DNA from: JBBDXA01 sp040902585
GTDB taxonomy: Bacteria; Planctomycetota; Phycisphaerae; Phycisphaerales; Phycisphaeraceae
Length of the DNA: 64,000 bases
Direction of reading: 5' to 3'
Assembly (NCBI GenBank): GCA_040902585.1
Contig: JBBDXA010000132.1
Span: 65,807 to 129,806, forward strand
A program made the position numbers and the translations under genes. The notes below the pieces were generated by a model that saw only the letters and a program-made list of their open reading frames with translations, ran no database searches and was not told the origin of the DNA. Shown in pieces: positions 54,553-62,580 of the stretch; position 1 is the first letter of the stretch, and the number at the start of each line of letters is the position of its first letter.

Positions 54553-56376
54553 TCATTCACCTGTGGCGAGAGATACATCGGGCTGAACATTCGCGTCATC
54601 CGTCAGCGCCGCATCGCTCCACTGGCTTTCGTGCAGGCGGCGATAGGCGGAGTCGCTGTTCAACAGATCCTCATGTGACCCTTGCTCGACGATGCGTCCT
54701 TCGTCCAGGACCACGATGACATCCGCCATGCGCACGGTGGAGAGTCGATGCGCGATGATGAAGGTGGTTCTGCCATGCATGAGTTCGCGCATGGCGGCGA
54801 CCAGGGCCCGCTCGGTGTGGGAGTCGAGCGCCGAAGTCGGTTCATCCATGACGAGGATCGGGGCGTTCTTGAGGAAGGCGCGGGCGATGGCGAGGCGCTG
54901 TCGCTGGCCGCCGGAGAGATTGACGCCGCGTTCGCCGAGCATGGTCTCGTAGCCCTGCGGCAGGTCGCGGATGAACTCGTCCGCCTGGGCCCGGCGGGCG
55001 GCAGCTTCGACCTCGGCGGGCGATGCGCTCGGCCGCGCATACGCAATGTTCTGCGCGACCGTGGCGGAAAAGAGAATGGTGTCCTGAAGCACGACGCTGA
55101 TCTGCTCGCGCAGCCAGGTGAGTTTCAGGTCGCGAAGGTCACGTCCATCCAGCAGCACCTGGCCGGCGATCGGATCGTAGAACCGCAGCAACAGGCTGGC
55201 GAAGGTGGTCTTGCCCGCGCCGGTTCGGCCGACGAGGGCGACAATCTGCCCCGGCTCCACGCTGAGGTTGATGTCCGTCAGCACCGGCCGACCAGGCTCG
55301 TACTCGAAGGCCACATCTTCGAACGCGATGCCGCCGCGCACCTGCGGCAAGGTGACCGCATCAGGCCTGTCCACGACCTGCGGCTGAATCGCCAGCACTT
55401 CAAACACCCGGCCGAGCTGCGTTCGCGCGGTATGAACCACATTCGCACACTGGCTGAACGCGTTCATCGGCTGATAGAGCATGCCCATGTACGCCAGGAA
55501 CACGAGGATGTCGCCGATGGTGAGGTATCCCGAAACGACGCGCCACGCCCCGACGCCGACCACGCCCGCCGTGCCCACCGCCATGGCCAGCCCCACCGCT
55601 GAACCGAACAGTAGTTGCACGAAGACCTGTCGCTGAAGGGCACCGAGACTGCGACCGGTCTGTTCGTTGATGGTTTGATTGAGCTGCGGTTCCCGCGAGA
55701 ATGCCTGAACGGCGCGAATCGAGGAGAGCGATTCCTGCAAGGTGGAAACGAGGGCGCTTTCGCGTTCGTGGTAGTCCTTCGAGCAGCGCTCGATCCGCTT
55801 GCCGAAGCCGCGGATCAGGAGGAAAAAGCAGGGCGCGATCGCGAGCGTGACCAGCGTGAGCATCCAGTCGATGCTGGACATGACCAGCAGAATGCCCGTG
55901 AGCACGAGGATACCTGTCAGGGCCGGCGCCAGCGCCTGGCTGACGAGGGAGAGGGCGGCCGTGGTGTCGTAGGCGGCGCGATAGATCGAGTCGCCGACCT
56001 TGGATTTGTCGTGATAGGTGAGGCTGAGGCGATGCAGGTGTTCACACGTCGCGCAACGAAGCTGCGCGACGATCTTTCCACCCGCGCGGATCAACAGGTA
56101 CTGGCTGATCAGATGAACGGTTCGATGCACGACGGCCAGCATCAGCACCGTGATGCAGATGCTGACGATCATGCCCGCGGCGCCGCGGTCAGCGAAGGCG
56201 GGAAAGAGCGACGCCAGCCATGCTGGCGCTTCTTGCTGTCCAAAGACATAATCGACCAGCCACTTCATGGGCCAGGGGTGCAGCAGTTCGATGCCCGCCG
56301 CCAGCGTCAGGAGAATGGTCCCGACGAGCGTGTCCCGCCGCGCGGAGCGCCAGAATGGCAACAGGCGTCGCAGCAT
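54553..56376 (-). CDS. ABC exporter (fused membrane and ATPase domains)
   Basis: A 607-residue half-transporter of the MsbA/lipid-polysaccharide exporter type. Six membrane spans occupy about residues 15-300; the nucleotide-binding domain follows with VGRTGAGKTTF (Walker A), LSGGQRQRLAIARA (signature), ILVMDEPTSALD (Walker B) and the switch His in IIAHRLSTV. The ATG at 56376 overlaps the TGA of the upstream gene by one base, so translation is coupled. It probably exports the product made by the upstream glycosyltransferase, for example a polysaccharide or a lipid-linked glycan. A drug or peptide substrate cannot be excluded. Confidence 0.9.
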   Translation of the reverse strand: MLRRLLPFWRSARRDTLVGTILLTLAAGIELLHPWPMKWLVDYVFGQQEAPAWLASLFPAFADRGAAGMIVSICITVLMLAVVHRTVHLISQYLLIRAGGKIVAQLRCATCEHLHRLSLTYHDKSKVGDSIYRAAYDTTAALSLVSQALAPALTGILVLTGILLVMSSIDWMLTLVTLAIAPCFFLLIRGFGKRIERCSKDYHERESALVSTLQESLSSIRAVQAFSREPQLNQTINEQTGRSLGALQRQVFVQLLFGSAVGLAMAVGTAGVVGVGAWRVVSGYLTIGDILVFLAYMGMLYQPMNAFSQCANVVHTARTQLGRVFEVLAIQPQVVDRPDAVTLPQVRGGIAFEDVAFEYEPGRPVLTDINLSVEPGQIVALVGRTGAGKTTFASLLLRFYDPIAGQVLLDGRDLRDLKLTWLREQISVVLQDTILFSATVAQNIAYARPSASPAEVEAAARRAQADEFIRDLPQGYETMLGERGVNLSGGQRQRLAIARAFLKNAPILVMDEPTSALDSHTERALVAAMRELMHGRTTFIIAHRLSTVRMADVIVVLDEGRIVEQGSHEDLLNSDSAYRRLHESQWSDAALTDDANVQPDVSLATGE

Positions 56377-58943
56377 CAGGGGTTCTCAACCTTGGGCATG
56401 TTAAGACCCTCGGCGCACTCGGAGGCGAGTTGCGCGACGGCCGCGATCATGAATCGCCGGGCATCGGCGAGACGTTTGACCGCGAACGCCCACGGCAGCG
56501 CCAGCGGGAGCAGGAAAGGAAAAAGCACAAACAAGGGTAGCGCCAGAGTCAGCATCGTCCAGAGCAGCGGCAAAATGCGCTTGCGTTTGGCTTCGACGCG
56601 GAAGCGAACGTAGTGACGGCCCTTCTCAAGATTCTCTTCATAGGTGGAACACAGCGTCACGCGGCAGGGGCCAGGGCCTTCGACATCGATATCCGTTTCC
56701 GACCACGGTTCGCTCGGTTTGCAGATCCATCCGCAGGCGCGGAGATGATCCTGCAAGCGATCGAGCCATTCCTGTCGCTGCGCGAGGTTGCCCCAGACGC
56801 GTTCGACGGGCGGAGTCGGGTCGGGTGCTCCGCGCGTGTCCCACAGGCCGCGCAGGTAACCGGCGGCGCGCACGAGCGGTTGCAGGATGTGCATCGTCGT
56901 GACGAGCAGGAAGCCCTTCGCTCGCTGAAGTCCGCGCCACCGATGCGTTTTCACGGCGTGCGAAGCGGGGATCATCGCCACGCCGACGGTCGTTGCGATC
57001 ATCGCTGTCGCCAGTGACAGGAGGATCGCGCCGGACAGGGGCGACATCATCAAACCGAGAACCCCCGCCGCCAGCACGCACCATGAGAGCATCTGCCATT
57101 CGGCGGTGGTGAAAATCTGGAACCACCAGTTGAGGAACGGCTGATAGATGGACTGGAACATGCCGCCGCCGAACAGTCCCTGGTACACGACGGGTTTGAA
57201 CAGCAGCGGCACGCCGTGTGCCCGCATGGCGGTCTGCGGACTGTCGTAGACCGCGCCGCGCCAGACCAGGTCGCCAAAGACGTTGAACCGGCCGGGATAG
57301 CGCCGCTTCAAATGGGCCTCGGCGTAGCCGTAACCGCGCTGCTGCTTGAGAAAGCCTTTGACGGTGGGCCTGCGATGATGCCACACCACCGCGCTGGGGC
57401 TGAAGGCGATCTTCTCTTCGCGCACGAGCAGCTTCCAGCAGACGTCCACATCATCGCCGGCGGCGCGATGCGTCGGGTCGAACATGTTGATCCGTTGCAG
57501 GGCATCCTTGCGGAACGCCATGTTGCAACCCGGCACGTGCTCAGCGGTTTCATCGTCCAGGAGCACGTGTGTCGGATTGCCCGGCGCGTGATCCACGCAC
57601 AGCGCGACAAACCCATCTTCCGGCGGCGTCAGGTTCGGGCCGCCCACGCCGGCCGCGTTATGTTCCTCCAGCGTCGTGACCAGGTTGAAGAGCCAGTCTT
57701 CGTCGGCGTAAGCATCGCTGTCGATGAAAGCGACAATGGAGCCCGTCGCCGCTTCGATGCCAAGGTTTCGCGCCCGGCTCAAGCCGCCGTTGTCCACGCG
57801 GATCGAGCGCACACCATGCCGCGTCACGATCTGCGGCGTATGGTCCTTCGACCCGTCGTCGATGACAATGATTTCGTAGTCGGGATAGTTGAGCCGGCGA
57901 AGCGAACGAAGGCAGTTGTCGAGCGTCTTGGCTCCGTTGTAAACCGCGACAACCACCGACACGCGCGGCCAAGGCGTCTTTCGCATCTGGTAAAGGCTGC
58001 CGCAATAGATGCGACGGACCGTCGCCAGCGCGGGCTTGGGCCAGCGGTCCGCATCCGTCAGGCCGAAGTCCCAGCCTTCGATGGCATGCTGGAAAATCGA
58101 CCATTGATCGGTCCACGCGTAGACCGCGGCACCGCACAAACCCTTCTCGAAGACGGCGCGAAGCTGCCAGTCGAGCACCTCAGCCTGTTTCTCGGTGCCG
58201 TGCTTGCGACTGTCGAGTCCCAGTTCAGAAATGAACAGGGGCCGATTGCCCGCCAGGGTCTGAAGGCGAGCGAGATACTTTCGGAAATCCGTTTCACGCT
58301 CCAGGTAGATGTTGTACGAGACCACATCGAGGAACGGAAGATTGACATACTCCGTCGGCGGATGGTTGCAGTAGGTCACCAGCGAATGCGGGGCCTGCTC
58401 CTTGACCGTCTGGTAGAGGTCATGCACGAACGACTCTATCCGCTTGCGTCCATACCAGCGCACCATCAGAGGCGGAATCTCGTTGCCGATGCTGAACATC
58501 AGCATGGCTGGATGATCGGCGAGACGCTTGGCGTGGCCGCGCGTCCAGTCGAAGGTGAAGCGCACCAGGTTCGGATCATCCAGTTCGCAACGGCGCATGC
58601 CCCAGCAGATATCGGGAATCAGAAAGAGGCCGACATCGGCGGCGGCATCGGCGATGCGATCACTGGGCGGGCCGTAGAGGCGCACGGTGTTGATACCCGC
58701 GTCGCGCATCCGGGCGAAGTCATCGCGAAGTTGAGGCAGCGGCGGGAAGGGTTCCCCATCGTCGTTCGGAGCAAACGAGCCATACGTCACCGCCTTGACC
58801 CAGAAGCGATCCTCGCCAACGCGTAGGTATTTGCCGTCCACAGCAGGGCGGCCAGGAACCCACAGCGATCCGGAATCGGACGGAGACAGACTCCGTTCGC
58901 GTTCGGCTTCAATGACCGTCGCATTCTCATGCACATTTTTCAA
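56376..58943 (-). CDS. Fused glycoside hydrolase (GH2-like) and GT2 glycosyltransferase
   Basis: An 855-residue bifunctional protein. Residues about 35-315 form a GH2-like TIM barrel with the acid/base E155 in FSIGNEIP and the nucleophile E240 in FISELGLDS. Residues about 325-560 are a GT-A glycosyltransferase family 2 domain: SVVVAVYNGAKT, IDDGS (about 361-365), the metal-binding DSD at 408-410, and CNMAFRKDAL. Membrane spans follow at about 655-705 and near 805-830. The start is TTG at 58943 with GGAGA upstream; no ATG suits. Pairing of glycan synthesis and cleavage in one chain, followed by an ABC exporter, points to a polymer made and trimmed at the membrane. Confidence 0.85.
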   Translation of the reverse strand: MKNVHENATVIEAERERSLSPSDSGSLWVPGRPAVDGKYLRVGEDRFWVKAVTYGSFAPNDDGEPFPPLPQLRDDFARMRDAGINTVRLYGPPSDRIADAAADVGLFLIPDICWGMRRCELDDPNLVRFTFDWTRGHAKRLADHPAMLMFSIGNEIPPLMVRWYGRKRIESFVHDLYQTVKEQAPHSLVTYCNHPPTEYVNLPFLDVVSYNIYLERETDFRKYLARLQTLAGNRPLFISELGLDSRKHGTEKQAEVLDWQLRAVFEKGLCGAAVYAWTDQWSIFQHAIEGWDFGLTDADRWPKPALATVRRIYCGSLYQMRKTPWPRVSVVVAVYNGAKTLDNCLRSLRRLNYPDYEIIVIDDGSKDHTPQIVTRHGVRSIRVDNGGLSRARNLGIEAATGSIVAFIDSDAYADEDWLFNLVTTLEEHNAAGVGGPNLTPPEDGFVALCVDHAPGNPTHVLLDDETAEHVPGCNMAFRKDALQRINMFDPTHRAAGDDVDVCWKLLVREEKIAFSPSAVVWHHRRPTVKGFLKQQRGYGYAEAHLKRRYPGRFNVFGDLVWRGAVYDSPQTAMRAHGVPLLFKPVVYQGLFGGGMFQSIYQPFLNWWFQIFTTAEWQMLSWCVLAAGVLGLMMSPLSGAILLSLATAMIATTVGVAMIPASHAVKTHRWRGLQRAKGFLLVTTMHILQPLVRAAGYLRGLWDTRGAPDPTPPVERVWGNLAQRQEWLDRLQDHLRACGWICKPSEPWSETDIDVEGPGPCRVTLCSTYEENLEKGRHYVRFRVEAKRKRILPLLWTMLTLALPLFVLFPFLLPLALPWAFAVKRLADARRFMIAAVAQLASECAEGLNMPKVENP

Positions 58944-59231
58944 CGACTTCTCCCTCGCAAAACCGGTTCCACATCGTAACGGAACACTGAGTCTGAACTA
59001 AATAACATCACTCGCACCGAACCATGCGAGACTCGTGCCGATCCCTTACCCGATCTCAGTTTGTCTTGAGAATCGCCCTGAAATCCACCAAAATCCACGA
59101 CAAGCGGACTGTCGACTGCCCATCATGAAGCGAAGATGAAGTCAATTGGGGAGGCAGGCGAAAAGTCGTGATGAATGAATGCCCATTGCCCGAACGGTTG
59201 CCGTGACCAGTTGCCTGAAATGTGAACGGGA

Positions 59232-59666
59232 TCATTTTCCCCCGCCTCGACGAATGCCGACGATTCGACCGCCTTCATCCGCATCCGTTGAAAACGTGGC
59301 TTGAAGCGTTGCGGCTCTCACTGGGCCTTTGGGATCTGCGGCGTCAATTCTTCCACTAACTGTCATGCGAGTCCCCAGCACCGTTCCGACGCCGCTGAAT
59401 CGACCATTGTCCAGCGTGAGATTCGCGGCCATCAACTGGCCCGTCGATCCGGCACTATTCTTCACCTGAAGGATGATCGTCACGGACCCGGACCCGATTG
59501 CAATCGTGCCTTTGCCGGTAAAACTTCCTTTGACGGTGACGTCGTAGGCACCTGCAATGGCAGGCGCTTCCGGTGCCGACACGGCGACGAGCGCAGGCAG
59601 CAGGGTGATCGCCAGAAAGCAATACGCTCCGAGCCGACTTGAATATCTGATTTTCTCAGTGTTCAT
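59232..59666 (-). CDS. Small secreted protein of unknown function
   Basis: A 144-residue protein with an N-terminal signal peptide (LGAYCFLAITLLPALVAVSA) and a glycine- and threonine-rich beta-sheet body (YDVTVKGSFTGKGTIAIGSG, LGTRMTVSGRIDAADP). No family is recognised. The ATG at 59666 has GAGGG eight bases upstream. It lies 67 bases after the histidine kinase gene on the same strand and could be part of that operon or a target of the two-component system. Confidence 0.7.
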   Translation of the reverse strand: MNTEKIRYSSRLGAYCFLAITLLPALVAVSAPEAPAIAGAYDVTVKGSFTGKGTIAIGSGSVTIILQVKNSAGSTGQLMAANLTLDNGRFSGVGTVLGTRMTVSGRIDAADPKGPVRAATLQATFSTDADEGGRIVGIRRGGGK

Positions 59667-59733
59667 CGCTAGTACCCTCGATCACGTTCATCTATTCTCT
59701 ACACGAGTCATGAGGTCAAGATGAAGACAGCAA

Positions 59734-61131
59734 CTATTCCAGGGCGCTTACCGCTACCGGCGCTGAAGGCGATTGGGCACCTGGATTCAACACGCTTCCA
59801 GGAAGAATAATCCGCACCGTCGTTCCATGTTCCGGATCGCTCGCCAGTTCGTGTCGCCCGCCCAGAGCACGCGCGTGTGACTTGACCAGGTACAAGCCCA
59901 GGCCCAGGTGCCCTTTCTGCGAATCGCGCGAAGAGCTGACCCGGTAGAACGGATCAAACACACGCGACTGATGCTCGGCGGGAATGCCCGGGCCGTTGTC
60001 GCTTACGGAGATAACCAGATCACCGTCGACATCGCTCACCTCGACATGCACCCATCCGCCGGCGCAGTTGTGTTCGATCGCGTTGGAAACGAGATTGACC
60101 ACGATGCTGTGCAACCGATGCTGTTGCGTCGCAATCCGTAGCTGCGGATCACACCAGGCCTCGACACGGACCCGGCCGAGGTTTGCGAGGGGCGCGACCT
60201 GGGAGATCACTTCTTCAATCCAACTGGCCAAGTGCAGTTCGCTGGAGAGTTCCTCATTGGCAGCGTGGTCGCTGCGCACCTGTTCGAGCAGGTGTTCAAT
60301 CAGTTGCCGCAGGTTGTTCACGTTTCCCAGGCACCTTTGCAGGGTGTCACGGAGTTCGCTCTCGGATCGCGGACGGCTGAGTGCGACTTCGAGAGCCGTC
60401 AACATCGCGGCGACCGGCGTTCGCAGCTCGTGCGATGCGTCGGCAAGGAACTGCCGGCGCTGCTCGAATGCCACCTGTAATGCCGTGAGCATTTCGTTGA
60501 GGGTGGTCGCCACCGGCCGAAGTTCAGGCGGGAGCGGATCGGCTTCAATCCTTCGATCCAGTCCATGAACGTCAATGCTGCGAATGACCTCCGTGGCATC
60601 GCGGAGGGGCTTGAGCGCGCGTCGAGCCACGGCACCCACCACTCCCGCGGCAAGAAGACCGGCGACCAATCCGCCCGCGAGCAGCGCCAAAGCCAGCCGG
60701 GTGAGTGTGCGGTCAAAGTTGTCTGCCGGTGCGCTGTAAACGACATTCAATTGTCGAGTGGCCCCGGCGAGCTCGCCGGTCGGCACTGCGGCCTCCAGGG
60801 TGAGTGTCCGCATCCGCTGGCCCTCGCTTATGATCGTGAAGGATCGACGAGTGACCCGCGGCGACCACGTCCGGGCGACATTCGTCGGCATGCGCGCCAC
60901 GATCTGGCCGTGCTCGTCGGCAATGAGGTATCGATCTCTCGCGTGTTCGGCCGCCCTCGCGCTCAATCCTGGCGCACCAGTCAATGCTCCGAGCCGGGCT
61001 ACACGGTCGGTGATGGATGAATCCAGTTCCTCCAGCAGCACCGTTCGGACCACCAAGTAGGCCACCGCGCCGCCGGCGATGAGCGTCGTCCATACTGAAA
61101 GCAGAATGGCTGTCATGATTCGGCGTGTCAT
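59734..61131 (-). CDS. Two-component sensor histidine kinase
   Basis: A 465-residue membrane sensor. Spans at about 8-30 and 144-168 enclose a periplasmic domain of about 110 residues without an obvious known fold. A HAMP segment (about 169-220) leads to the phosphorylation box SHELRTP with H234, then the ATPase motifs N (LVSNAIEHN), G1 (SDNGPGIP) and G2 (KGHLGLGLYLV). The ATG overlaps the TGA of the response regulator gene (ATGA), so the two are made together. The order regulator then sensor and the domain types match the OmpR/EnvZ class. The signal is unknown. Confidence 0.93.
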   Translation of the reverse strand: MTRRIMTAILLSVWTTLIAGGAVAYLVVRTVLLEELDSSITDRVARLGALTGAPGLSARAAEHARDRYLIADEHGQIVARMPTNVARTWSPRVTRRSFTIISEGQRMRTLTLEAAVPTGELAGATRQLNVVYSAPADNFDRTLTRLALALLAGGLVAGLLAAGVVGAVARRALKPLRDATEVIRSIDVHGLDRRIEADPLPPELRPVATTLNEMLTALQVAFEQRRQFLADASHELRTPVAAMLTALEVALSRPRSESELRDTLQRCLGNVNNLRQLIEHLLEQVRSDHAANEELSSELHLASWIEEVISQVAPLANLGRVRVEAWCDPQLRIATQQHRLHSIVVNLVSNAIEHNCAGGWVHVEVSDVDGDLVISVSDNGPGIPAEHQSRVFDPFYRVSSSRDSQKGHLGLGLYLVKSHARALGGRHELASDPEHGTTVRIILPGSVLNPGAQSPSAPVAVSALE

Positions 61132-61802
61132 GTCTGGTCCGTGAGTACGTATCCCTGTCCGCGACGCGTATGAATCAATTTCACCGGCTGGTCCTGATCG
61201 ATTTTTCGCCGCAGGCTGGCGATGTAGACGTCGATCACATTGCTCCCGAGTTCATCCTGTCCATCGTAAAGATGCTCCCACAGCTCCGTTCGAGAAATCA
61301 CCTTTCCCTCATGGTGGGCCAGGTATGTCAGCAGCGCGAACTCCTTGGCGGGAAGAGTCAGCGGGCGGCCGCCGCGACGAACAGATTTCCGTGCGACGTC
61401 GACTTCCAGATCGCTCACTTTGAGAACAGTGGAAGTATGCTCGCGTGAACGCCGAATCACCGCGCGAATCCGCGCCAGCAACTCCACCCACTCGAACGGC
61501 TTGACCAGATAGTCGTCGGCACCGAGGTCCAGACCGTTGGCACGATCCTTGACCGCATCGCGGGCCGTCAGGCAGATCACCGCCGATCGGATGCCTTCGC
61601 TTCGCAGTGTCCGCAAGACGCTCCAGCCGTCGATTCCGGGAAGCATGATGTCCAGCAGAATGCAGTCGTACGGATTGATCCGCGCCGAATTCACCGCCTC
61701 GTTCCCGTCCCGGCACATGTCGACGGCATATCCTTCCTCGCGCAGTCCTTCGACGAGCGAGCGTGACAGGTCCGGATGATCTTCAGCCACTAGAATCCGC
61801 AT
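61128..61802 (-). CDS. OmpR-family response regulator
   Basis: A 224-residue transcription factor. The receiver domain shows the acidic pocket (AEDHPD), phospho-acceptor D51 in LLDIMLPG, T79 in CLTARD and K101 in LVKPFE. The C-terminal winged helix is of OmpR type (LTLPAKEFALLTYLAHHEG, then IDVYIASLRRKI and TRRGQGYVL). The ATG at 61802 gives the normal receiver start; the frame runs upstream through about 70 extra codons of low-complexity sequence that I leave out. It is coupled to the downstream kinase gene and lies 73 bases after the pilin-like gene. Confidence 0.93.
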   Translation of the reverse strand: MRILVAEDHPDLSRSLVEGLREEGYAVDMCRDGNEAVNSARINPYDCILLDIMLPGIDGWSVLRTLRSEGIRSAVICLTARDAVKDRANGLDLGADDYLVKPFEWVELLARIRAVIRRSREHTSTVLKVSDLEVDVARKSVRRGGRPLTLPAKEFALLTYLAHHEGKVISRTELWEHLYDGQDELGSNVIDVYIASLRRKIDQDQPVKLIHTRRGQGYVLTDQT

Positions 61803-61875
61803 ATCGGGAAGACTTTCAGTGGATCGAGGAGCATGCGAGCATGCGAGCATGGGCGGCCCCCGAGGCCGCGCGGGG

Positions 61876-62451
61876 TCACGGTGTATTCCTGGTCTCAAGG
61901 CGCACGGGTGTAAGCAGATCCTTGAAGCAGGCGGTCTCGTCCATCGTGTGGGTTGAGCCATCGATCCATCCCGCGTTGATCTTCCCTTCCGCATGCCAGC
62001 TTGGAAGTGACTCAAAGGTGAGTATCGCGGATGTTCGTGTGACCTGATCGAACAGGCGGCCCGCCATGGTGGTGGAAGGGTCGCCTGTGTCCCGCCAGTC
62101 GTAGCTGAGCCCTGTCAACGGAAAGACCTCCATGTCCCCGGGACAGGCGAAGATTGCTGGATCACCCACATAACTTTGAATGGACTGAGCCCATGAAACA
62201 CCAGATACCGACGGATCAGGCATCATCTGCTTGTTGTCCACGGCATACTGACGAAGCCCCATGGTGAGTTGCCGCACCTGCGAAAGACAGGCTCCGGAGT
62301 TGACGGACTTGCGCGTGTGCCCGATGGAGACCAGCACGATCGAAGCAAGCACCGCAATGATCAGGACAACCACGACCGTCTCAAGGAGACTGAACGCCGG
62401 CCGATGCCTCGAACAGAGCGAGCTACTATCTTTTCTGCGTTGGTTCCTCAT
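61876..62451 (-). CDS. Prepilin-like secreted protein
   Basis: A 191-residue protein with an N-terminal type IV prepilin-like segment RPAFSLLETVVVVLIIAVLA. The usual G-F-T-L-I-E is replaced by A-F-S-L-L-E, still with Glu at mature position five or six. The mature chain contains LSQVRQLTMGLRQYAVDNKQ and FACPGDMEVFPL, and a WIDGSTHTMDE end that partly matches the planctomycete pseudopilin-like families. The ATG at 62451 has no strong ribosome site. It precedes the two-component genes on the same strand, so co-expression is possible. Confidence 0.75.
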   Translation of the reverse strand: MRNQRRKDSSSLCSRHRPAFSLLETVVVVLIIAVLASIVLVSIGHTRKSVNSGACLSQVRQLTMGLRQYAVDNKQMMPDPSVSGVSWAQSIQSYVGDPAIFACPGDMEVFPLTGLSYDWRDTGDPSTTMAGRLFDQVTRTSAILTFESLPSWHAEGKINAGWIDGSTHTMDETACFKDLLTPVRLETRNTP

Positions 62452-62580
62452 CGATCAGACGCCGTCACGGGTTCCGAAAAGATCAGACTTGATTCTATAT
62501 CGGACCAGCACACGATAGCCTGAACGAACTGAACCAGAACGCAGTGGCGTGAACTGACCGTACCCATTTGCCGTGTTCAG

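Noticed and set aside
57216..58826. A 536-codon open frame on the plus strand
   Set aside because: It is antisense to the well-supported GH-GT2 gene and has no domain or ribosome site.
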